Below are positions 46,028 to 56,820 of a stretch of 64,000 bases of DNA, piece after piece; within the stretch, counting starts at the first letter, position 1, and every line of letters begins with the position of its first letter. The stretch lies in the NCBI GenBank assembly GCA_035235625.1, contig CP141149.1:5610893-5674892 (forward strand), read 5' to 3'. This stretch comes from Saururus chinensis (lineage: Eukaryota; Streptophyta; Magnoliopsida; Piperales; Saururaceae). The position numbers and the translations under genes were made by a program. The notes beneath the pieces are model-generated. The model had not been told where the DNA came from. It was given only the letters and a program-made list of their open reading frames with translations, and did not search any database.

Positions 46028-46802
46028 GGTTTGTTTGGATTGGCAAAAAAGTGGAGAAAGGGAAAGAGAAAGTGAATCCCAAAAGAGAAACTAAGAGAAT
46101 CCTAAAAATTCCATTATTTATTACACCAATATTGTTTTAGAAAATTGAAACTTATCCACTGTAACCACAAAAATAGCATTGTACCATTTATAATTTTAAT
46201 AATAAAACTATCCCTCCAATGTTGCCACCATCATTACCGCCTCCACATCGCTTCGAGTGGTGGTGGAAGCGGCAGAAAAAGTGGTGCAGAGTTGATGATT
46301 GCAATGGCAACAGTGAAGGTAATGGTAGCGATAGTGGGGGTTGTAATTGGTAGTGGCTGCAATGGCGGTAGTAGTGGCTATGGTAGTATTAGTAGTGGTA
46401 GTGGCGACAATGGTAGTGACTGTAGTAGTGATGATGGTGGTAGTAGTGACAGTGATGATAGTGGTAGCAGCGATGGTGGTAGTAGTGGTAGTGTTTGTAG
46501 CAATGACAGTGGTCATGATAGTGGTGGTAGTGACAATTGTGGTGGTAATAGCGATGGCAGTGGCGATGACAGTAGCAATGATAGTGGATAGGTCGACACT
46601 AGCAATGTTCAAGGCACAATTCTGGTATGCAAAATTTCTCTCAAATCTATGGATTGAGAGGGGTAAGAAATTTTGGGGCCAATTTTCTGCACCTTTTCTT
46701 TTTGTTTTCATTCTATTCTCTCTTTCCCGATTACACCAAATAATTTAAACAAAAAGATTTTTCAAAATTCTTATCCATTCCCCTACCAATCCAAACATAC
46801 CC
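46028..46802. mobile_element. 775-bp TIR element with TTAA flanks (MITE-like)
   Basis: The left end GGTTTGTTTGGATTGG and the right end CCAATCCAAACATACCC are inverted repeats with one difference. TTAA is present just outside both ends (46024-46027 and 46803-46806). There is no transposase. Flank and end sequence do not let me choose between a piggyBac-like and a PIF/Harbinger-like origin. The centre is a triplet-repeat array. Confidence 0.75.
46318..46590. repeat. Degenerate trinucleotide array (GGT/AGT/GGC)n
   Basis: GGTAGTGGTAGTGGCGACAA-type sequence with strict 3-bp periodicity. It opens frames on both strands (Gly/Ser/Asp-rich, Val/Met-rich, and Thr/Ile-rich). I do not regard any of them as a gene. 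Confidence 0.85.
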
Positions 46803-46806
46803 TTAA

Positions 46807-47326
46807 TCTTAAGGGTAGCTTGTGCTAAATGATCCCAATAGGGTTTGATCTATTGGCCTTGTTAAAGGCTCCCCCCTGCTGACAAGATTTTAGCATTGGC
46901 AGAGGCCTCTTATTTTCTTCAAGAGGGTCTAAAGTGGGTGCAAGATGAGGCATTGTTTTGGAGTATGGCATAAACATATGTGAGCTCCTGTGAGAGCTCC
47001 TAGGTGAACTACTTCGCCTTTCACTAGGCACTCGGGCCTCTTTTCGAGAAATCAGTCGAAACAAATTATGTGATGTGAGAAGTCAAACATAGAACTCATT
47101 GATGCATCATTATTTATACATATTTGTCTCAAACTCGATCCATATGTTGGAATAACACATTTTATAGTGATTTTCCATCTTCTTCGATCCCACCCAGCTT
47201 TGCTAGCTACTTGCATCTCAAATTCATCATATGTAGATGATTTTTAATTAATAATCCTTCTGTGCGTCCGTCATAGTTAAGTAAAAATCTAACCATTTCT
47301 TCTGCCATCTCTACTCAATTCAAAGC
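46807..47326. other. Intergenic, nothing recognised
   Basis: No frame above 79 codons and no repeat structure seen. It ends in the AAT target triplet of CACTA element 3. Confidence 0.5.
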
Positions 47327-47329
47327 AAT

Positions 47330-47815
47330 CACTACAACAAAATGTAGTATTAGCGACGCATTTATCAGCGACGCTTAATTAAGCGTTGCTAAAAATAACT
47401 ATTTGTGACATATAAAAAAATATTACAAAAAAAATGAACTATTAGCGACACATTTTTGTATGCATCGCTAATACTCATATATTAGCGACGCTTAGTTTAA
47501 AGCGTCGCTAATACTAATCATATTAGCGATGCTTTATTATCAGCATCACTAATAGTTCTTCTATTCGTGATGTTTTATATAACTGTCGCTAAAAGATATA
47601 TATTTAAATAAAAAAAGAAAAAAATAACTATTAGCGATGCTTTTCTTAAGCGTCGCTAATAGCTTTTGCAATAGTGACACTTATGCAAAAGCATCGCTAA
47701 TAGTATTGCTATTAGAGACGCTTACAAAAGCGTCACTAATAGTTATTAATTAAAAATAAAAATTAAATTTTAAATTATTAGCGACGCTTATTGAATAAGC
47801 GTCGCAAATACCATT
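47330..47815. repeat. Left subterminal array of CACTA element 3
   Basis: Alternating TTAGCGACGCTT and AAGCGTCGCTAATA half-sites, at least eight pairs, some mutated at the CpG positions (GCAACG, GCGATG). Confidence 0.87.
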
Positions 47816-48054
47816 TCTAATTAGCTTTATTAATTAATTTAATTTAATAAATAAATATTAAAAAAATATAACAAACTTCCCAAATATAATATATTTTATT
47901 CAATATTTACTATTTGTATACACGATAAATAAATATTAAATTTCCAATTAAAACTAGTGTTAAGAATAGATTAAACTTTTACTATATTATATATAATATA
48001 TTTTATTTGTTAAATTTTATTATTAATTTTAAAATATAATTTATAATAAAAGAG

Positions 48055-50095
48055 AGTGAAGAGAGTGCATTGAGAGAGAGAGATCGAAGAGAGAGAGAGG
48101 AGAGAGAGGGGGAGCTGAGAGAGTGAGGTGAGAGAGAGGGAGAGAGAGAAGAGGGAGGAGAGTGAGAGGGAGGTAGGAGAGAGAGAGGGAGAGAGAGTGT
48201 GGAGAGAGAGGGGAGGGAAGAGAGAGAGGAGAGAGAGAGGGGTGAGAGGGAGAGAGAGAGGAATTTTATTTTGGTTTTTTTATTTTTTTAAAATTTTTTA
48301 TATTTTTAAAATAAAAAAATAAAATTAAAATAAATAGTAAGAACGACGTATAATTTTATATGTCACTATTAGTAAATGTATTAGCGACGAATAAAAGTAG
48401 ACGTCGCTAATATGATTTCTTTTAATTTTTTTTATTTTTTAAAATTAATTTTAAAGAGTAAAAATCTTAAAAATTTAAATTAGAGAAGAGAGAGAGGAGA
48501 GGAAGGAGAGAGTGAGGAGGGAGGAGAGAGAGAGAGGAGGGAGAGAGAGGAGGGAGAGAGAGAGAGGAGGGAGAGAGAGAGAGGAGGGAGGAGAGAGAGA
48601 GGGTGAGAGAGAGGGGGAGAGAGAAGACGGTGGAGTGAGAGGGTGAGAGAGAGGGGGGAGAGAGAGGAAGGTGGAGTGAGAGAGTGGATTTTTATTTTGA
48701 TTTTTTTAATTTTTTTTTAATATTTATATTTTAAAAATAAAATTAAAATAAATACTAATAGTGATGTATAATTTTATACGTCGCTATTAGTACATGTATT
48801 AGCGACGTATAAATTTATATGTTGCTAATATGTAACGTATTGTGATGTATAATTTTATACGTCGTTAATATGATTTCTTTTAACTCTTTTTTTATTTTAA
48901 AAAATTAATTTTAAAGAATAAAAAATCTTAAAAAATTTAAATTAGAGCAGAGAGGGAGGAGAGAGAGGGGGAGAGAGAGGAGGGAGGAGGGAGGAGAGAG
49001 AGAGGAGGGAGGGGAGAGAGGGGAGAGATAGGAGGGAGGAGAGAGAGAGGAGGGTGGAGTGAGAGAGGAATTTATTTTGATTTTTAAATTTTTTTATTAA
49101 TATTTATATTTTTTAAATAAAAAAATTAAAATAAATAGTAATAGCGATGTATAATTTTATACGTCGCTATTAGTATATGTATTAGCAACGTATAAATTTA
49201 TACATCGCTAATATGATTTCCTTTAACTCTTTTTTTATTTTTAAAAATTAATTTCAAAGAATAAACAATCTTAAAAAATTAAATTAAAGGAGAGAGAGAG
49301 GAAGGGAGGAGAGAGAGGGGGGAGAGAGAGGAGAGGGAGGAGAGAGAGGGAGAGAGAGAGGAGAGGGAGGAGAGAGAGGGAGAGAGAGAGGATGGAGAAG
49401 AGAGAGAGGAGGGATAGAGAGAGGAGGGATAGAGAGAGGAGAGAGAGAGGGAGGAGGTAGAGATGGTGAGAGAGAGAGGGGGGAGAGGAGAGGGAGGAGA
49501 GAGAAAGGGTGAGAGGGAGAGAGAGGGGGGAGGAGAGAGAGAGGAGGGAGGAGAGAGAGGAGGGTGGAGTGAGAGAGGAATTTTATTTTAATTTTTTTTA
49601 TTAATATTTATATTTTTAAAATAAAAAATTAAAATTAAAATAAATAGTATTAGCGACGTATAATTTTATACGTCGCTATTAGTACATGTATTAGCGACTT
49701 ATAAATTTATACATCACTAATACGTGACGTATTAGCGACGTATAATTTTATATGTCGCTAATATGATTTTCTTTAACTCTTTTTTTATTTTTAAAAATTA
49801 ATTTTAAAGAATAAAAAATCTTAAAAAATTTTAATTAGAGGAGAGAGAGGAGAGGGAGGAGAGAGAGCAGGGATAGAGAGAGGGGGAGAGAGGGGGAGGG
49901 GAGAGAGAGAGGCCGAGAGAGAGGAGAGGGAGGAGAGAGAGAGGGTGAGAGGGAGAGAGAGGAGAGAGAGAGGAGAGGGAGAGAGAGAAGAGAGGGTAGA
50001 GAGAGAACGGAGAGAGAGAGATGAGTGAGGAGAGAGAGGGTAGAGAGAGAAGGTGAGGAGAGAGAGGAGGAAAGAGAGGGAGAGAAAAACAAAAA
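48055..50095. repeat. Five tandem units of GA tract plus AT spacer with GCGACG palindromes
   Basis: GA tracts lie at about 48055-48260, 48480-48690, 48950-49070, 49285-49580 and 49840-50090. Each spacer starts TTTTATTTTGATTTTTT, carries two or three palindromes such as GCGACGTATAATTTTATACGTCGC, and ends AATCTTAAAAAATTAAATTA. Unit length is roughly 400-500 bp. Frames rich in Arg/Glu or Leu/Ser here are artefacts. Confidence 0.9.
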
Positions 50096-50324
50096 AAATT
50101 AATAGCAACATAACTGAGCGTCACCAATAGTATTTTTTTAAAAAAAAAATTTGACATTAGTGACGGTTGAAAGAGAGCGTTGCTAATATTACTTATATTC
50201 ACAATACTAACTTTATTTTGTCGCTAATGGATCTCTATTTGCGACGCTCGTAAATGAGCGTCGCAAATGGTTACGTTGTGCGACGCTCCAATGAGCGTCG
50301 CTAAACATTTAACGCTGGCGAATT

Positions 50325-51005
50325 AGCCCGGGCCTTTATATGCCGCGCTTCTTCCCTCCTCTCCTCCTCCACTTCCACCGGCTCCACCTTGCTTTCGTCC
50401 CTGCCATGAGGTTCTTCTCTCCTCTCCTCCTTTGCTTCCACTGGCTACGCCTCACTTCGTCCTCTGGACCGGAAAGGCAGCATCTTTGGGGCACTTGTTG
50501 GCTCAGGCTTTGCTTCCACCTATCCTCCCCCGCCATGAGCTTTCTGTGCCGCCGCTGCCACTTCGCCTACCTCTGCCCGCTGTCGTTTCCTACCCAGTGA
50601 GAAAAAGCGACTCAGGACCAGCTGCTCTCTCTCCCGTTGTCCCCCGCCTCGAGCCTTCATGCAAGCAGCGCAAATACCCAGCCTCGCCTCCTTCTCCTCT
50701 GCCCACCGCCCCAGTCCCGTCCTACGAGAAAAATCCCGCTGCATCCTCCTTAGACTCCGGCCCGGCTATGTCGGCCATGTCGTGTCCTCCGGTGCTAGTG
50801 CAGCCACGTCGTCGTCTTTCCCCTCCTCTTATGCAGCACCACCCGCCGGAGGCCAGCGAGCATCTTTCCCCTCCTCTTACGCAGCGCCACCGCCGGAGAT
50901 GGCTAGCGCACGTCTTTCCCCTCCGTCCGGCACATCTTTCCCCTCCGTCCGCACTGACCCGCGATGCGGGTCAGTGCCCATTGCTCCAAACCGGTACTAA
51001 CCCGA
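50325..51005. other. GC-rich block of CACTA element 3
   Basis: About 680 bp of C-rich sequence in the slot next to the right arm. One plus-strand frame (50432-51013, 193 codons) is open but Pro/Ser/Leu-rich and unrecognised. A ~50-bp unit (ATCTTTCCCCTCCTCTTA ... GCCGGAG) is repeated near 50814 and 50864. It could be a captured gene fragment or simply a repeated GC-rich filler; its sequence differs from the blocks in elements 1 and 2. Confidence 0.55.
50952..50976. repeat. Perfect 11-bp hairpin in the GC-rich block
   Basis: CACTGACCCGC and GCGGGTCAGTG flank a 3-base GAT centre. It lies close to AACCGGTACTAACC. Confidence 0.85.
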
Positions 51006-51024
51006 TTTGGTGACTTTTTTTTAT

Positions 51025-51507
51025 TTTTTATTTTTTTAGCGATGCTCAATATGAGCGTCGCTAATAGATTTTTTTATTTTTATATTTATATACTATTAGC
51101 GATGCATTTACCAAGCGCCACTAATAGTGTTAAATTATTTTTTAATTTATAAATAAAATTTTTTAATATATTTTTTAAATATTATATACATTAGCTACGC
51201 TTATATAAGCGTTGTTACTAATTATTTATTTAATTTATTTTTTAAAGAAAATTATATTTTTTAAAAAATTTTAAATTTTTTTAATTAACGACACTTAATA
51301 AATGTCATTAATACTATATTATTAGTGACGCTTAATCAAAAGCGTCGTTAATAGCATACTAACAGCGACGTTTAGTAAATGTTGCTAATACTATACTTTT
51401 AGCGACGCTTGATTTAAGCGTCGCTAATATGCAATAGCGACGACGCTTTTATCCACACATGTAGCAACGCTTTATATGTGTCGCTAATAGTCAATTTTGT
51501 TGTAGTA
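51025..51507. repeat. Right subterminal array of CACTA element 3
   Basis: GCGACGCTT / AAGCGTCGC inverted pairs in AT-rich spacers up to the terminal TTTTGTTGTAGTA. Confidence 0.85.
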
Positions 51508-51510
51508 AAT

Positions 51511-52255
51511 AAATTAAATTAATCTTGGATTAAGCAATTGACTCAAAATAACTACTTTACTTGTAACATGAGATTATCAACTCAGCAGTTATATATATAT
51601 ATAAGCTAACCAACATATGCAATATCAAACATATACAATTAGTTACCCATACATACATACTAAAATCATTAATTCTCTACTTAATACGGACTACAAAACA
51701 GAGAATCCTTGCATGACCCATTGAAAGGTTTAAATAAGCGTTAACTATCTTAGTCATATGCAGCGTGGATGAATACAAAATCCTTCATAAATACTAATTT
51801 CAGTCCAATTTCAAATATTTTGAATAATAAAAAATTCTACAATGCTAGTTCCTCATCATAGTAAAAAAGATATAGAAACACTCCAAGACAATTGGCCAAC
51901 CATAAGAATTAAGAACATCACATTAAAGATCGTACAATAATGCAACAATGCTAAGCACGTGATACCCAAATAATTTATCAAAAATGAGCGAAAGAGTATA
52001 CCTTTAACAGATCCGAAGGCTCAATCAACCAAAGCCCTAAATTGAAATTTGGGCAAGCGGAATAAGTGAATGTAAACACAAAATCACTTTTGTACACGAC
52101 CGGAGGAGGACGGGTTCTGGTCAGCGGTGCTCAAATGCGATGAACGACGGAGCATGGTGGTGGGGCGGAGGACGGGAACTGAAGGCAGAGGACGAACTAA
52201 TGCATGGAAGAGTGGAGAGATGCATACTGGAGGTGAAGGCGGAGTTAGGAATAAA
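51511..52255. other. Intergenic, no gene recognised
   Basis: AT-rich, with a short TA run near 51591. The 89-codon minus frame at 52084-52353 has no known motif. Confidence 0.5.
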
Positions 52256-52262
52256 AGAATGT

Positions 52263-52423
52263 GATTTTGTCCTTTTAAAGGACGAAATCTATTTAGATGG
52301 TCGACCCAATTTGGATTTGTGAGGTGTAGCAATTTTGTCATTCTAAAGAACAAAATCGTCTTAAGTTGATTTCGTCCTTCAGGTTTTTTTTAAACCGATT
52401 TTGTCCTTTGGAAGGACGAAATC
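52263..52423. repeat. Three palindromes GATTTTGTCC..GGACGAAATC
   Basis: Near-perfect inverted repeats lie at 52263-52289 and 52397-52423, with a more decayed one between (about 52332-52372). They resemble a subterminal array of a different transposon family. Confidence 0.7.
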
Positions 52424-52459
52424 AACTTAAACTTGATTTTGTCTAACCAAAGAATGTAA

Positions 52460-54879
52460 TCATATAAAACTTTTAAAAAAAAGTCATGCAGGCGCCAGTG
52501 GCTTGGCTGGCACCTATGTGGCAAAAAGCAACACCACTTTGGGAAATATTTCCCAAAGTGAGTTGATTTGGTAAATATTTATTATTATTTAAATAATTTT
52601 TCCTATATAATATTTTAAAATTATGGGGATTATCCCCAAATGATTTGGGTTAAAAATGCCCCTACTAAGCAGCCTAATGGGGCCTTTTAAAAATAATTTT
52701 TGTCACCTCATTAAGATCAAAGTAGACTTACCAATTTAATGTCTAATTTAGTTAAATGGGCCTTATGTGCCATATTCAACTTTGAATATTTAGATTCATT
52801 TAAGTATTCTTATTGTGGTGACCGTCATTAAATATTATATGCCATTATAAACATTTATTTTCCCGCTCGGCATGTGCTACATCACACGTGAAACCGAACG
52901 TGACGGCCAACCGTACTCATACATAAACCATGATAATAAATTGGAGTTGGCGCACAACCAAGATATATAACATAATAGCAAATTAGGACCTAGTCCACGA
53001 TACACCGTGTGTAGAACAGTCAGATTCAACACATAGGCCTAACAAGCCTTTACATAAAAGTCATAATATTACAAAGGTTTATGAAAATATTCAAAAAAAC
53101 TAGGAAGAAAATTCTTTAGCTGTCTTGGGATTCATTTTAGTAGGTGGAATTAAAATCTAATTTAATGTTAAGTAAAAAAAATGATAATTTACTACAACAA
53201 AATTTACTTTATAAACTGGTTTAGAAATAATTTTGGAAAAACCGCGGTTCGTTTGATGACAATAAATCTATAGCCGTGATACCAAACGATGTTCTTTTGA
53301 TACTCATGGGGCAATAGGAAGCTCCGAAGGTAGGAGTTTTCCCATGATACTCCATACCTATATGCGCGCCAAATACTGATAATTTCCTTGGTAGGTATGT
53401 AGATACAATATAATTATAGGTATAATCCTAGAACTATTCAAAAATACACATACTGTATCATAATTCTGATTAAATAACACATAGCATATGTACAGAATTA
53501 CTTCTAAAAATACAAGTGAATAAGCATAACTGAATAAAAAACGGTGCATAAAACATCACGCATATGTACAGAGCATAGACTATAGTTTTAGACCCCCCTA
53601 CCTTATAGTTGGGTAGAAAGGTCATGGTTGTAGAGAGCTTGTATGGAAAAACTGGCCTTGTCATAGCATCTGACACTATCAATTTAGTTAGAAACGCTTT
53701 TTGAATGGGTCGATTCGAACTTAAAATGACTCAGAACGGAGGGTTAGAAGTTTTTAACTCGCAAAAAGAAAGAAATCATTGTTGTAAAATCTTGTTTTAA
53801 TAACGAAGAAAATGATGATGTGACCGTGTCTGCACGCAACACGTGTGTGACATGCATCGCGCGCTGGCCAGTGGTTGGTGCGGCGAAGTGCCATGTGGAA
53901 CCGCGCCATCATGCAGTTCTGTGCAGTTTAGCAGAACCCGACATGCAGGTTCTGCGAGTCGTGTGGAAGGCGCATGGTCCGCAACGGGACCACGCAGTCC
54001 CGTGTGCCATGCGGGCATATTCGCGTGATGTGGTCCCACAACACGGATGGCCTATGATACATGGGCCCGATACACGATCGATCCGTGAGACAACACTCAC
54101 CGTCAAGCATCAGCATCGGCTGATGCAATGCTTGTGTCAGTTGACTGAAATATAATATTATTATTTTTTTCTTTTTCCCAAAAACTTTAAATCGTTATAA
54201 CTTTTAACCTATAAGTTAGAATAATACATTCTTGGTATCGATGGACTCGTATTGATGAGTCCTTAAAAAAAGAACATACAAGGATAGGTTTTATCGTAGT
54301 TCCAGAGTAGGTTCGCCTATGATGCACATCTCTCACGATCCATACTTACAACTACCACATCCGATTCAAACGATTCAAAAATCATTATGTTTATTTTTAG
54401 TTTTACAATAACCCTTTAGGTACAACATTAAAAATAATATTTAATTAATATATTAAAATTTTAATATTAAAAATGTACTAAAAATTTGTCACACTAATTG
54501 CCATTTTAAAGCTGTATACTTTCTAATGATACTGTTTTTAACTTTACACTCTAAGAGAAGGTATTCAAGAGAAAAAGTTAAATTGAGCCATACTTTTTCA
54601 TTTTCACATATTAATAATTAAAAGTTATTTAATATAATAATTATTTTTTTAATCTAATATTAGATTCTTTAGTATAATAATATATTTTTTTAAACTAATA
54701 TTAGATTCTCATTCATGTTCTACTCGTGAGAGTCATTAATGGTGCGTATAATAGTGTGCTACGCTAATATATAAAAAACTCTTCTTCAATGGCAACTACT
54801 TCGTCCCTGATGTTGTATTATACCCCTTTATTATGTTTGGTTCTCCGAAGCCCCAAGCACACGCCTCGCACACGCCTCT
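52460..54879. other. Intergenic with LTR-like debris
   Basis: No gene was recognised. 52890-54150 includes GC-richer segments (53820-54130) of the kind seen inside LTRs elsewhere here (compare 28380-28650), but no boundaries were found. TACTACAACAAAA at 53190-53202 resembles a lone CACTA terminus. Confidence 0.45.
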
Positions 54880-55335
54880 TAATTGGATAAAAGTGGGAGC
54901 GAGATGCGAAGAGGGCGACTGCTTTTTTCTCTACCCTATCAGAGGAAACCAAGCCATCAAGATCGAAGAAACCACTTGAAGGTCGATCTTTTTTTCGACC
55001 GTTGCAAATCGATTTTTGATTTGTTTGGCAGACTTCGAATGTTGGGGGATTGGATTGCCTTTCGAGCTCAGGGAAAGAAAATCGACCGTTGTTGGGAGAG
55101 GAAGACTGGGTATTTTAACCCCCTTCAAGTTCAAATACATTCCCTATGATGTGAAACGTCAGTCCCCGTCCTTCTCCTTCGGATTTCCCCCCTCCCTCCA
55201 CAGATTCCAGAAAGAGGCGATTCGTCAGTCCAAAAATGGAGGAGTTTCAGATGAGGTTCCCCATGGGCAGCCGTTCTTCCCTCTGACGGCCACACCCCGA
55301 CCATCGCTCCCATGGTTTCATAAGGTTTGAATCAA
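54880..55335 (+). other. Possible 5' exon or leader, function unknown
   Basis: This is more G/C-rich than everything to its right, with frames of 88 and 104 codons on plus, none recognised. T-rich, intron-like sequence begins at about 55340. It could be the first exon of a plus-strand gene, but it does not encode the expected katanin p80 N-terminus, so I cannot link it to the exons at 63449. Confidence 0.3.
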
Positions 55336-56280
55336 TTCCATCATTGAATTTCCTTTTTTCCACTCTTAAAATGGGCATTTTATTACATTTTCTAGTACTA
55401 TTTGGTATATGGTGTCGGCGTTTTGGATGGTCATCTTCTACATGTCATTTATTTTTTTTTGGGTTCATTTCTTTTGCCAGTGGAAACCCATTTTGGTTTT
55501 TTCTTTCCATTTCTTTTGATCTCTTCAATCTCTGTGAGTTCAGCCGTGGACTTTAGGTCTTTGAATGAGATTGTTTCTAGCAGTTCGGATCATATTCATT
55601 TGGTTAGCAAATGTGAAATGCTAATGTTTCTCCCCAAATTGTGTACTGAGCAGTATTGGTAGATTTGCTAATATAAACCATCGATTTCTTGTGCGAAGTG
55701 CTAACTTGCGTTTTCCTTGGTCTATCTGCCATTTTCTTTTTGATTGTTTTCCATTTTTATGTTTTTCACTGAAAATACTTGTTTAGGGTTTTGAGCCTAA
55801 ACAACAATTGTGTAGTCATTTTGCTATTATCCTTTTTTAGGGTTTTGAGCTTAAAGAACGATTGCTAGTCCTTGAGTAGAGTTTTGAGCCTTACACAAAA
55901 TTTTGTGGTATTTCTGTTGTTTTATGGTTTAGGATTTTCACTAAATTCTCTGGGCGATTTTGTTAAGTATTCACCTATTTGTTCTTCATTTAACACCTTC
56001 TCCCTCATCTTATTTAATATGTTTTGATAGTTTTCCATTTTTATTGATCATCATGTTTCCAAGTCTTATTTTTTCCATAGAATCAGTTTTTTTTTTCTAA
56101 TGGGAGCCCTGCTGTTTTAGACTTTATAACATTTTAAACTAAACTATTTATATCCATTTTCCTCATGTCTTCCTGCATTCTATTTCACAGGTTTTGGACT
56201 GTTTTGGCTTTTTGAATGATCTATATTTTTTTACCAATGTGGCACTTTGTTGTGTACTTTCTGATTTTTTCAAGTGTTAT

Positions 56281-56820
56281 TTTGGTGCTTGTATTTATTT
56301 AGCGTTTTTTAGCATAATGCAAAGTTATGTTGTCATTCTATTGTTTATTTCTAGGAGTTTCACCTGAATTTTTTTTAATGTCCTCTCCTGAATAGGATGT
56401 ACGATTTTGCTGACCATGTTTGTTATTAACTGTATTAGTCACTTCTCATTCCTCACTCCTCAACATTTTGGCAAAGATCATTTGGTTTCCTCAAGTTCTT
56501 TGTGATTGATTCCTTCATTTTATGATCAGTGACTGATTCCTTCATTTTATTTTGGTGCTTGTGTTTATTTATTGTTTTTGAGCATAATGCAAAGTTATGT
56601 CGTCATTCTATTGTTTATTTCTAGGAGTTTCACCAGATTTTTTTTTTGATGTCCTCTCCTGAATAGGATGTGCGATTTTGCTGACCATGCTTGTTATTAA
56701 CTGTATTAGTCACTTTTCATTCCTCACTCCTCAACATTTTTGCAAAGATTATTTGGTTTCCTCAAGTTCTTTGTGACTAATTCCTTCATCTTATGATCAG
56801 TGAGCCCATATCTTGCTTTC
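56281..56820. repeat. Tandem duplication, 270-bp unit x2
   Basis: TTTGGTGCTTGTRTTTATTT through GTGATTGATTCCTTCAT is repeated with few differences, the copies starting at 56281 and 56551. A partial third phrase (GGTTTCCTCAAGTTTTTTGTG) follows near 56862. Confidence 0.88.

Larger units (their letters stand above)
47330..51507 (-). mobile_element. CACTA element 3, 4.18 kb, non-autonomous, inverted sister of element 1
   Basis: The left end is CACTACAACAAAATG and the right end TTTTGTTGTAGTA, whose final base is mutated from G. The AAT triplet is duplicated on both sides (47327-47329 and 51508-51510). The order is: left arm, five GA-tract units, GC-rich block, right arm. Read in reverse complement this is the order of element 1. 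The AT-rich stretch and first GA tract at 47820-48080 correspond to 11700-11960 of element 1. No transposase frame. Minus sign is given because it is inverted relative to element 1. Confidence 0.92.

Noticed and set aside
46145..46748. Gly/Ser-rich, Val/Met-rich and Thr/Ile-rich frames
   Set aside because: They follow from the triplet array inside the TIR element; three frames on two strands are open over the same bases.
53190..53202. TACTACAACAAAA as a fourth CACTA element
   Set aside because: The first base is T, no GCGACG array follows, and no partner terminus was found. Kept only as a hint in the findings.
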